Assembly (NCBI RefSeq): GCF_964036645.1
Contig: NZ_OZ038525.1
Location: 4,282,001 to 4,346,000 of the forward strand
Direction: 5' to 3'
From: Tenacibaculum sp. 190524A02b
Lineage (GTDB): Bacteria; Bacteroidota; Bacteroidia; Flavobacteriales; Flavobacteriaceae
DNA: 64,000 nt
Positions 17,332 through 25,422 of this stretch are shown one piece after another (position 1 is the first letter of the stretch; the number at the start of each line of letters is the position of its first letter). The translations under genes were made by a program, and so were the position numbers. Under the pieces are notes generated by a model. It ran no database searches, had not been told where the DNA came from, and saw only the letters and a program-made list of their open reading frames with translations.

Positions 17332-17645
17332 TAGTTTTAATAGTTGGCTAACATATAAGAAATTCATCTTCCCTAGTGTTTTATCTGTGAAATTATGATA
17401 AAACCAATTTACTACCTCATTAAGCTATGTGTTGAGGTGGTTTACCAGTTCTTATTTAAATTTAATCAAGAGAAAAAGTAGTGTATTTTGGCTTAAAAGA
17501 AAAAATGATACAAGTATAGTAAAGAATAGTTAAGATTCTGTTGTATTTTGAAGTGTTGAGCAAAAGAAGCGGTTTTATGGTGTGAGTTTAAGTTAGAAAT
17601 GGTATTAGTTAATAACTGTAAAATATCTTTTCTAAATAAAAAATA
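17332..17645 (+). other. Spacer with a hairpin between the JmjC-type and CmlA-like genes
   Basis: About 310 bases without a gene. It holds a hairpin at 17411-17441 (ACTACCTCA with TGAGGTGGT, one G-T pair, 13-base loop) but no T-tract. I see no TAnnTTTG promoter and no credible open frame. Confidence 0.4.
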
Positions 17646-19277
17646 ATGAATAAAAAAAAAGTTTATTTAAAACCTAATGTTGTTATAGAGCCTTTATTTG
17701 ATAAGTGGTATGCTTGGAGTCACTTAATATCTCCAGCTACTAGTGCAATGAATGTAAAAGGAAGACATATAAAGATTATGAATTCGTATATTCAAGCACC
17801 AGCTGCTCATGCAGCAGCAGTTGCAAACCCAAAAATGTTAGGAGGGCCTTTTATTGACTATGAAGGAAAAAGAGTAGAAGAAATTAAAAAATTAAAAGAA
17901 CAAACTTTAGAAAAACAAAAAGATTTGTTGGCTTTTAATGAAGCTATTAATCAGTTGGATTTACTTTTAAAAACAAAAGCAAAAGGCTATTCATTAGCTC
18001 CATTATATGATGAAATACCAGAAATATTAAAGGGGTATGTTGAGTTGGTATATGATTTAAATGGGAATCCTTCGTATAGGTTTTTTGAGTCGCTTTTATA
18101 TAATAGTAAATATTATAAGCCAGAATCTCAAAGTGTTCTTTTGTGGTTAACAAATAATGATGAACGTCCATTTGTGTTGAGTACACCTAGATTGATGGAG
18201 GAAGATAAAATTCATTTAGATATTCCTTTTAACCATTCTGGTTTAGATGTTTTAAGTAAAATGAAACGAAACCCTGGTTCATTTGAAGAAATAGCAAATA
18301 TGTTAGGTGTTCCAGAAAATCAAAAGGATCTTTTTGGTACTTTTTTCACTACAGAGGAGCCACAAGAATATAAAAAATATTCAGGAGACAAAGTACGAAT
18401 GAGGTATTTTGGTCATGCAAGTATACTTGTTGAAACAAAAGACTTATCAATTATGATAGACCCAGTAATTAGTTATTATGGGTATGATCATGAAGTAGAG
18501 CGTTTTTCAGATATGGACTTGCCAGAAACAATAGATTATGTTTTGATTACACATAATCATCAAGATCATATTTTATTTGAAACGCTAATACCTTTACGCC
18601 ACAAAATAAAAAACATTGTAGTTCCAAGATCATCTAATGGGGCTTTACAAGATCCGAGTTTAAGATTAATGTTAAATGCTGTAGGGTTTAATAATGTAAT
18701 TGAAATAGATGAGATGGATACCGTAGACTTTCATGATTGTAAGATTACCGGAGTACCTTTTATTGGTGAGCATGCTGATTTAAATATACAATCAAAAGCT
18801 TGCTATCACGTAGGGGTTGGTGATTTTACTATGCTTTTTGTTGCTGACTCTTGTAATATAGCAAAGCAACTTTATCAAAATATACAAAATGTATTGGGAG
18901 ATGTAGATGTAGTTTTTCTTGGTATGGAATGTGACGGTGCTCCATTATCTTGGTTGTATGGGCCGCTTTTAACAACTCCGATAGAAAGAGATAAGGATTT
19001 TTCTAGGAGATTAGCAGGATCAGATTATGAAAGAGGGAAGGCCTTAATAGAAGCTTTTAATGCAAAAGAAGTATATGTTTATGCTATGGGGCAAGAACCT
19101 TGGCTTGAGTTTATAAGTAGTATAAAGTATACGGATGAATCGCATCCTATTGTGCAATCTAATAAGCTAGTAGAGTATTGTTTAGATAAGGGAGTAGTGG
19201 CTGAAAGACTATATGGAGAAAAAGAGATATTATATAGCAAATATTCTGAAAAATTAGAAAAACTTGTGTTAGAATAA
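17646..19277 (+). CDS. CmlA-like diiron beta-hydroxylase with metallo-beta-lactamase fold
   Basis: A 543-residue two-domain protein. The N-terminal ~235 residues begin LKPNVVIEPLFDKWYAWSHL and ISPATSAMN, a pattern I associate with CmlA, the chloramphenicol-pathway enzyme that hydroxylates an amino acid while it is tethered to a carrier protein. The C-terminal domain is a metallo-beta-lactamase fold: GHASILVET at 256-264, then HNHQDH with H303, H305, D307 and H308, E375 in GEHAD, and D401 in FVADSC. As I recall the CmlA iron ligands (H305, H307, D309, H310, E377, D403), this set matches with a constant shift of two, including the unusual glutamate in place of histidine. A plain hydrolase is the alternative. 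The phosphopantetheinyl transferase in the same block fits a carrier-tethered substrate. A terminator follows. Confidence 0.75.
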   Translation: MNKKKVYLKPNVVIEPLFDKWYAWSHLISPATSAMNVKGRHIKIMNSYIQAPAAHAAAVANPKMLGGPFIDYEGKRVEEIKKLKEQTLEKQKDLLAFNEAINQLDLLLKTKAKGYSLAPLYDEIPEILKGYVELVYDLNGNPSYRFFESLLYNSKYYKPESQSVLLWLTNNDERPFVLSTPRLMEEDKIHLDIPFNHSGLDVLSKMKRNPGSFEEIANMLGVPENQKDLFGTFFTTEEPQEYKKYSGDKVRMRYFGHASILVETKDLSIMIDPVISYYGYDHEVERFSDMDLPETIDYVLITHNHQDHILFETLIPLRHKIKNIVVPRSSNGALQDPSLRLMLNAVGFNNVIEIDEMDTVDFHDCKITGVPFIGEHADLNIQSKACYHVGVGDFTMLFVADSCNIAKQLYQNIQNVLGDVDVVFLGMECDGAPLSWLYGPLLTTPIERDKDFSRRLAGSDYERGKALIEAFNAKEVYVYAMGQEPWLEFISSIKYTDESHPIVQSNKLVEYCLDKGVVAERLYGEKEILYSKYSEKLEKLVLE

Positions 19278-19302
19278 TGTAATACTTATTTAATAAAACA
19301 AA

Positions 19303-19338
19303 GAAACCGATATTATTTTAAAGATGTCGGTTTTTTTT
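19303..19338 (+). terminator. Rho-independent terminator closing the metabolite block
   Basis: AAACCGA and TCGGTTT form a stem around an A+T-rich loop and are followed by a run of T residues, about 25 bases after the CmlA-like stop. Confidence 0.75.
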
Positions 19339-19402
19339 ATTTCTTAAATATTTCAAGTGTTTTAAGCATAAAAAAACATCGTTAAAAAACGATGTTTTAA
19401 AG

Positions 19403-19476
19403 CTCCTCCTCTTGGGCTCGAACCAAGGACCCTCTGATTAACAGTCAGATGCTCTAACCAACTGAGCTAAGGAGGA
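19403..19476 (-). tRNA. tRNA-Asn (anticodon GTT), copy 1
   Basis: On the minus strand a 74-base cloverleaf starts TCCTCCTTAGCTCAG and ends AGGAGGA plus discriminator G. The acceptor stem TCCTCCT/AGGAGGA is perfect. The anticodon loop CTGTTAA gives GTT, and the T-arm contains GGTTCGAGCC. No CCA is encoded. It has the same sequence as the copy at 19538-19611. Confidence 0.97.
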
Positions 19477-19537
19477 ATGTTCTAAAAAGAACTATATATT
19501 AAAATTTGGAAATTATCGGCTTCCAAGTTGCCTTCTG

Positions 19538-19611
19538 CTCCTCCTCTTGGGCTCGAACCAAGGACCCTCTGATTAACAGTCAGATGCTCTAACCAACTGA
19601 GCTAAGGAGGA
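19538..19611 (-). tRNA. tRNA-Asn (anticodon GTT), copy 2
   Basis: Identical in all 74 bases to the copy at 19403-19476 and in the same direction, 61 bases upstream of it. The two are probably cut from one precursor. Both belong to the minus strand, facing the metabolite block, and are divergent from sucA. Confidence 0.97.
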
Positions 19612-19833
19612 ATTTAAAACATTGTTGTTTTAAAATGCGAGTGCAAATTTAGGCTTTTTTTTAATATCAACAAATAAAAATTAATAAAAAAAACGAAAAA
19701 AAATAATAGTAGTTGTAAATCAGTTGGTTATTCTTGAATGGTAATGCTAATTATTAAGTTTGTAGTAAAAAACAACAAATAAAATATATCTGAAAATAAA
19801 AATAAAAAAAATACTAGGTTTTGCTAAAAGTTG

Positions 19834-19841
19834 TACTTTTG
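19834..19841 (+). promoter_or_regulatory. -7 element TACTTTTG of the sucA operon
   Basis: A full match to TAnnTTTG, 39 bases upstream of the sucA ATG at 19881. Confidence 0.6.
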
Positions 19842-19880
19842 TACTCATTATTCTTATATAAAGAAAAGTATAATTAATAT

Positions 19881-22607
19881 ATGGACAAGTTTTCGTTCTT
19901 AAACGCAGTACATACAGAATTTATTGGTGATTTATATGAACAATACCAAAGAAATCCTGATGCGGTAGAACCAAGTTGGAGAAGTTTTTTTCAAGGCTAT
20001 GATTTAGCTAATGAAAATTATACATTAAGCGAAGAAGATGACTCAATAGAAATTCCAGAGGAAGTTCGTAAAGAGTTTTTAGTAATCGACTTAATTAACG
20101 GATATCGTACAAGAGGGCACCTTTTTACAAAAACAAACCCTGTAAGAGAAAGAAGAAAGTATACTCCAACGTTAGATATAGAAAACTTTGGATTAACTAA
20201 AAATGATTTAAATACTGTTTTCAATGCAGGAGAAATTTTAGGGATTGGCCCTAAAAAATTATCCCAAATTATTGAACACCTAAAAGCTATTTATTGTGAT
20301 AGTATTGGGGTAGAGTATATGTATCTAAGAAACCCAGAAGAATTAAAATGGTGGCAAAATCGTTTAAATCAAAATGATAACCACCCTAAGTATTCTGTTG
20401 ATACTAAAAAATACATACTTTCCAAGTTAAACCAAGCAGTTGGTTTTGAAAGTTTTCTACAAACAAAATATGTTGGTCAAAAACGTTTCTCAGTTGAAGG
20501 AGGAGAAACACTAATTCCTGGAATTAGTATGGCGCTTCGTGATGCTGCTGAAAAATATGGTGTTAAAGAATGTGTTCTAGGTATGGCGCATAGAGGGCGT
20601 TTAAATACATTGGTAAACATCTTTAAAAAACCAGTTAGAGATTTATTTAGTGAGTTTGAAGGGAAAGACTTTGAAGATCAGGATATTGATGGAGATGTTA
20701 AATATCATTTAGGTCTAACATTAAGCAAAACCTATCAAGAAGGTCAGGAAATAAAAATGAATTTAGTTCCTAACCCTTCACACTTAGAAACGGTAGACGC
20801 AGTTGTTGAAGGTATTGTAAGAGCTAAAATAGATAATGATTATAATGGTGATGATGCTAAAATTTTACCAATTTTAGTACACGGGGATGCGGCTGTAGCT
20901 GGACAAGGAATCGTGTATGAAGTAATTCAAATGGCTCAGCTAAACGGATATAAAACGGGAGGAACAATACATGTAGTAGTAAATAACCAAGTTGGTTTTA
21001 CTACAAACTACCTAGATGCGCGATCAAGTACGTATTGTACAGATGTAGCTAAGGTTACTTTATCTCCAGTTTTACATGTTAATGCAGATGATGCTGAAGC
21101 GGTTTGTCATGCGATGCAATTGGCAGTTGAATTTAGAATGAAATTCAAACGTGATGTATTTATTGACTTATTAGGGTATAGAAAATATGGACATAATGAA
21201 GGAGATGAACCGAAGTTTACGCAACCTAATTTATACAAAGCTATAGCGAAACATCCAAACCCTAAAGTAATATATTCAGAGCAGTTAATAGCTAATGGGA
21301 CCTTAGATGAAGCCTATGTAAAGCAAATAACTGACGACTATAAAGAAATGTTAGAGGAAGAATTTCAAGAGTCTAAGAAACAAGAAGTTTCTAAGGTAAA
21401 TGAATTCATGCCTGAAGTATGGAAAGGGTTTATACGTAAGCAATTAGAGGCTATGTTTCAGCCTATAGATACTACGTATGATCTAGAGAAATTAAAAGCA
21501 ATAGCAAAAACGATTTCTACAGTTCCAGAAGGGGTAAAGTTTTTTAGAAAAGCAGAGAAAATTTTAAAAGATAGAGCTAAAAGAGCTTTTGAAACTAATG
21601 AATTAGATTGGGGAACTGCTGAGAATTTAGCGTATGGAACTTTATTAGAGGAAGGTTATGATATTCGCATTTCTGGAGAGGATGTAGAAAGAGGAACTTT
21701 CTCACATCGTCATGCTATATTAAGAGATGAACTTTCAGAAGAAAGAATCAACTTATTAAATACGAACCCTAATAATAAAGGAGAAATGACAATCTATAAC
21801 TCTCACTTGTCTGAGTATGGAGTTTTAGGTTTTGATTATGGCTATGCAATGGCTGCGCCAAATACATTAACTATTTGGGAAGCACAGTTTGGAGATTTTG
21901 CGAATGGAGCTCAAATCATGTTTGATCAATATATATCTTCTGCTGAAGATAAGTGGAAGTTGCAAAATGGATTGGTAATGTTATTACCTCATGGATATGA
22001 AGGGCAAGGACCTGAGCACTCTTCTGCAAGGATTGAACGTTTTTTACAGTCATCAGCAATTGATAACTGGACAATAGCAAATTGTTCTACACCTGCTAAC
22101 ATTTACCATATCTTACGTCGTCAAATGAAACGTGATTTTAGAAAGCCTTTAATTGTATTTACTCCTAAAAGTTTATTACGTTTACCTAAGGCAGTAAGTT
22201 CAATGGAAGAGTTAGCTAATGGAACTTTCCAAGAAGTAATTGACGACACTATAGAGGTTTCTAAAGTTAAAAAGATGGTGTTCTGTATGGGGAAATTCTA
22301 TTATGATTTATTAGCTGAAAGAGAAGCTTTAGAAAGAGAAGATGTAGCATTAGTAAGAATAGAACAATTGTTCCCGTTAAACAATGCTAAAATCAAAGAA
22401 ATTATGAACAAATATCCAAATGTAGAACGTTATGTTTGGGCACAAGAAGAGCCTAAAAATATGGGAGCTTGGGGGTATATGTTAGAAAGATTTGAAAATG
22501 CTAGGTTAGAATGTGCTTCAAGAGGTTATCATTCTGCTCCAGCAGCTGGATCAAGTGCTCGTTATACAAGACGTCATAAGGCGGTTTTAGCACAAGTGTT
22601 TGATTAA
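19881..22607 (+). CDS. sucA: 2-oxoglutarate dehydrogenase E1 component
   Basis: A 908-residue thiamine-diphosphate enzyme that decarboxylates 2-oxoglutarate and passes the succinyl group to the lipoyl arm of E2 in the TCA cycle. The N-terminus (FLNAVHTEFIGDLYEQYQRNPDAVEPSWRSFFQGY, read across residues 5-40) is the typical E1o docking segment. GMAHRGRLNTLVNIFKKP, HLGLTLSK and VHGDAAVAGQGIVYE are the cofactor-binding blocks. The C-terminal transketolase domain has GYEGQGPEHSSARIERFLQ. Length and layout are normal. It is followed 47 bases later by the E2 gene, so the two form an operon; the E3 lipoamide dehydrogenase is not in the window. Confidence 0.97.
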   Translation: MDKFSFLNAVHTEFIGDLYEQYQRNPDAVEPSWRSFFQGYDLANENYTLSEEDDSIEIPEEVRKEFLVIDLINGYRTRGHLFTKTNPVRERRKYTPTLDIENFGLTKNDLNTVFNAGEILGIGPKKLSQIIEHLKAIYCDSIGVEYMYLRNPEELKWWQNRLNQNDNHPKYSVDTKKYILSKLNQAVGFESFLQTKYVGQKRFSVEGGETLIPGISMALRDAAEKYGVKECVLGMAHRGRLNTLVNIFKKPVRDLFSEFEGKDFEDQDIDGDVKYHLGLTLSKTYQEGQEIKMNLVPNPSHLETVDAVVEGIVRAKIDNDYNGDDAKILPILVHGDAAVAGQGIVYEVIQMAQLNGYKTGGTIHVVVNNQVGFTTNYLDARSSTYCTDVAKVTLSPVLHVNADDAEAVCHAMQLAVEFRMKFKRDVFIDLLGYRKYGHNEGDEPKFTQPNLYKAIAKHPNPKVIYSEQLIANGTLDEAYVKQITDDYKEMLEEEFQESKKQEVSKVNEFMPEVWKGFIRKQLEAMFQPIDTTYDLEKLKAIAKTISTVPEGVKFFRKAEKILKDRAKRAFETNELDWGTAENLAYGTLLEEGYDIRISGEDVERGTFSHRHAILRDELSEERINLLNTNPNNKGEMTIYNSHLSEYGVLGFDYGYAMAAPNTLTIWEAQFGDFANGAQIMFDQYISSAEDKWKLQNGLVMLLPHGYEGQGPEHSSARIERFLQSSAIDNWTIANCSTPANIYHILRRQMKRDFRKPLIVFTPKSLLRLPKAVSSMEELANGTFQEVIDDTIEVSKVKKMVFCMGKFYYDLLAEREALEREDVALVRIEQLFPLNNAKIKEIMNKYPNVERYVWAQEEPKNMGAWGYMLERFENARLECASRGYHSAPAAGSSARYTRRHKAVLAQVFD

Positions 22608-22654
22608 TTAATAAATAGAAATAAAATAATTCAGATATATAAAAATTAGAACTG

Positions 22655-23860
22655 ATGGTTTTAGAAATGAAAGTTCCTTCTCCGGGGGAATCAATTACCG
22701 AAGTAGAAATAGCAACTTGGTTAGTTGAAGACGGTGATTATGTAGAAAAAGATCAACCAATTGCTGAGGTAGATTCTGATAAAGCAACATTGGAGTTACC
22801 TGCGGAAGAAAGTGGAATTATCACTTTAAAAGCTGAAGAAGGTGATGCTGTTGAGGTTGGTGCTGTAGTGTGTCATATTGATATGAGTGCAGCTAAGCCT
22901 GAAGGAGGAGTAGAGAAGAAAGAAGCTCCTAAAGCTGAAGAAAAGAAAGAAGCTCCTAAAGCTGAACCAGCTAAAGAAACTTATGCAACAGGTGCAGCTT
23001 CTCCAGCAGCTAAAAAAATATTAGCTGAAAAAGGAATAAATGCTGGTGATGTTAAAGGAACAGGTAAAGATGGTCGTGTAACTAAAGAAGATGCTGTAAA
23101 AGCAGTTCCTTCTATGGGAACTCCAGGAATGGGGTCAAGAGGAACAGAACGTAAAAAACTTTCTATGTTACGTAGAAAAGTGGCACAACGTTTAGTTTCT
23201 GTAAAAAATGAAACAGCAATGTTAACTACTTTTAATGAGGTTAACATGCAGCCTATATTTGATTTACGTAAGGAATATAAAGAAGACTTTAAAGCAAAAC
23301 ACGGTGTTGGTTTAGGTTTTATGTCTTTCTTTACTTTAGCAGTAGTTAGAGCCTTGAAAATGTATCCTGATGTAAATTCTATGATTGACGGAGATTATAA
23401 AGTAAGTCATGATTTCCAAGATATTTCTATTGCAGTATCTGGTCCTAAGGGGTTAATGGTTCCAGTAATTAGAAATGCTGAGAACTTAACATTTAGAGGT
23501 GTTGAAAGTGAAGTAAAGCGTTTAGCTTTACGTGCTCGTGATGGGCAAATTACTGTTGATGAAATGACTGGTGGTACATTTACTATTACTAATGGAGGTG
23601 TATTTGGGTCTATGTTATCTACACCTATTATTAATCCTCCTCAGAGCGGTATTTTGGGAATGCATAACATTGTTAATCGTCCAATGGCTGTAAATGGAGA
23701 GGTAGTAATTCAACCTATTATGTACGTAGCATTATCTTATGACCATAGAATTATTGATGGAAAAGAGTCAGTAGGTTTCTTAGTAGCGGTTAAAGAAGCA
23801 TTAGAAAATCCGTTAGAGTTATTAATGGATAATAATCCTAAGAAAGCGTTAGAAATGTAA
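22655..23860 (+). CDS. odhB: Dihydrolipoamide succinyltransferase, E2 of 2-oxoglutarate dehydrogenase
   Basis: A 401-residue E2 protein (also called sucB). The lipoyl domain has its lipoylated lysine at K43 in [11 protein letters not shown] Lys/Glu/Pro/Ala linker (about 88-110, [16 protein letters not shown]) is followed by the E3-binding domain ([13 protein letters not shown] to [15 protein letters not shown], about 116-149). The catalytic domain ends with [11 protein letters not shown], giving H364 and D368 as the active-site pair. It transfers succinyl from the lipoyl arm to CoA. The ATG at 22655 gives the usual [13 protein letters not shown] opening. A terminator follows. Confidence 0.97.
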   Translation: MVLEMKVPSPGESITEVEIATWLVEDGDYVEKDQPIAEVDSDKATLELPAEESGIITLKAEEGDAVEVGAVVCHIDMSAAKPEGGVEKKEAPKAEEKKEAPKAEPAKETYATGAASPAAKKILAEKGINAGDVKGTGKDGRVTKEDAVKAVPSMGTPGMGSRGTERKKLSMLRRKVAQRLVSVKNETAMLTTFNEVNMQPIFDLRKEYKEDFKAKHGVGLGFMSFFTLAVVRALKMYPDVNSMIDGDYKVSHDFQDISIAVSGPKGLMVPVIRNAENLTFRGVESEVKRLALRARDGQITVDEMTGGTFTITNGGVFGSMLSTPIINPPQSGILGMHNIVNRPMAVNGEVVIQPIMYVALSYDHRIIDGKESVGFLVAVKEALENPLELLMDNNPKKALEM

Positions 23861-23887
23861 TTTCTATTAGTAATAATTTATAATATT

Positions 23888-23918
23888 AATCCCATACATT
23901 TTGTGTGGGATTTTTTCG
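23888..23918 (+). terminator. Rho-independent terminator of the sucA-odhB operon
   Basis: AATCCCATAC and GTGTGGGATT form a stem with a 5-base loop and end in TTTTT, 28 bases after the odhB stop. Confidence 0.9.
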
Positions 23919-24106
23919 TTTAAAGCTTTTTTATTACGATATATATATATTTACAGGGTAAAAGATTGTTAATTAAATGGCCATGAGATTTTGTAAATCT
24001 TTTTAGGTAGTTTTTGAAAAAGTTGCTAATTCATTTGCTTTTTTACTACTGTTTATTAAAACCTTTATTATAAGGGTAAAAATTAATTATAAAAACTTTA
24101 AAAATT

Positions 24107-24580
24107 ATGAAAAAAGTATTTTTAACTTTAGGATTATTTGCAGGAAGTTTAGCCTTTGCAAATACAAACACAAACTTTGATTCGCAGCCAAGTAAACTCA
24201 TTGTAAAGCATGAGTTAAAGTCACAAACGATTTCTTTAAAATTAGACCTAGGTGATATTACTAATTTATCAAAAGAAGAAATTTCGAATAGAGTTCAAGC
24301 ATTTTTATTAGAGAAAATTTCTAATGAAGATGAGCTTTTAGAGTGCGAGGTTTCTGTTACTGCTTCTTTAACTGTTGGTGTTGCTACTGGTTCTATTACT
24401 GTGAAAGTAAAAGGAGATTATAGTAAGATTAAACAAGAGGCTAAAGAAATTGTAGATAAGCTTATTGATGATTTAAGGAAGGCGTTAACTGATAAGCAAG
24501 TTGGCCCAGACGGAGATGGAAGAATTGGAGCAGAAGAGGAAGGGATAACTGAAGAAGAATTATTAAGGCATAAATCTTAA
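24107..24580 (+). CDS. Small secreted protein with an EF-hand-like C-terminus
   Basis: A 157-residue protein with a signal peptide (MKKVFLTLGLFAGSLAFA). The mature part is acidic, contains two cysteines no closer than a single C86 region, and ends with GPDGDGRIGAEEEGITEEEL. The DxDGxIxxxE spacing resembles the calcium loop of an EF-hand or dockerin half, but only one loop is seen. A hydrophobic Thr/Ser/Val stretch (VSVTASLTVGVATGSITVKV) in the middle is probably beta structure. I do not recognise a family. It is preceded by an A-rich leader without a clear TAnnTTTG box and is in the same direction as the GLPGLI gene. Confidence 0.55.
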   Translation: MKKVFLTLGLFAGSLAFANTNTNFDSQPSKLIVKHELKSQTISLKLDLGDITNLSKEEISNRVQAFLLEKISNEDELLECEVSVTASLTVGVATGSITVKVKGDYSKIKQEAKEIVDKLIDDLRKALTDKQVGPDGDGRIGAEEEGITEEELLRHKS

Positions 24581-24612
24581 ATATTATAATTGTATTTACA
24601 TTATGAAAAAAT

Positions 24613-24637
24613 ACCTCATAGATTTTATCTGTGAGGT
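24613..24637 (+). terminator. Weak stem-loop between the EF-hand-like and GLPGLI genes
   Basis: ACCTCA-AGAT pairs with ATCT-TGAGGT (one bulged base on each side). No T-tract follows directly, so it may attenuate rather than stop transcription. Confidence 0.4.
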
Positions 24638-24666
24638 GTTGTAATTAAAAAAATAAATTTTATTTA

Positions 24667-25422
24667 ATGAAAAATAGAGCATTATTAACTTTTTTGTTGA
24701 TTATAATAGGTGGTATTTGTTTACATGGGCAAGAAAAATACAATATTAAAGTGTCATATAAGATGATGCTTAATTTGGTAAATTATGAAGAAATTAATAG
24801 TACTTTATTATGCAATAATAAACAAGCTTTTTTCAAGTATAAAAAAGAATATAAGAATGACCTGGAAGAAGAGTCTACAGATGAAAGAGGTAACTTGACG
24901 TATCAGATTAATATAAAGGATGATACTGAGTATTTTATTGTTTCTAACTTATATGGAAATAGTGAAGAACTTAAAAAAGGTTTAGGAAAAAAATCGTATT
25001 ACATAGTTGAAGAGGTATTACCTGCTATAAAATGGGAAATTACTAGAGAAACAAAAAAAATAGGCGAATATATATGCTTTAAAGCATTGGCTAGATTTAG
25101 AGGAAGGAATTATACTGCTTGGTTTACACCTCAAGTTCCCGTGTTATTTGGACCGTATAAGTTTCATGGCTTAAAAGGTTTAATTCTTGAAATAGCTGAT
25201 GATACAAAAGAGGTAATGTTTAGAGCTGAAAAAATAGAGTATGTTCAATTGCCTATTCAAAAGAAAGATAAAAAAATAAAAAGAGTATCAAAGGAATTTT
25301 ATAAAAAGAAGATACACAGTTTTTTTGATGACCTTCAAAGAAAGTTAACTAGTAGAGGTGACCGCAATATAAAGATAGAAGTAAAAACAGAAATAAAAAC
25401 TATTGAAATTGAAGAGAATTAG
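24667..25422 (+). CDS. GLPGLI-family secreted protein
   Basis: A 251-residue protein with a signal peptide (KNRALLTFLLIIIGGICLHGQ). It carries the family hallmark as GPYKFHGLKGLILEI (about 161-175; GLKGLI in place of GLPGLI), preceded by the typical TAWFTPQVPV strand and followed by VMFRAEKIEYV. The family (PF09697) is restricted to Bacteroidota and its molecular function is unknown. The gene overlaps the start of the TonB-receptor-like gene by about 14-20 bases, a pairing seen often in this phylum, so the two products probably work together in the envelope. Confidence 0.85.
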   Translation: MKNRALLTFLLIIIGGICLHGQEKYNIKVSYKMMLNLVNYEEINSTLLCNNKQAFFKYKKEYKNDLEEESTDERGNLTYQINIKDDTEYFIVSNLYGNSEELKKGLGKKSYYIVEEVLPAIKWEITRETKKIGEYICFKALARFRGRNYTAWFTPQVPVLFGPYKFHGLKGLILEIADDTKEVMFRAEKIEYVQLPIQKKDKKIKRVSKEFYKKKIHSFFDDLQRKLTSRGDRNIKIEVKTEIKTIEIEEN

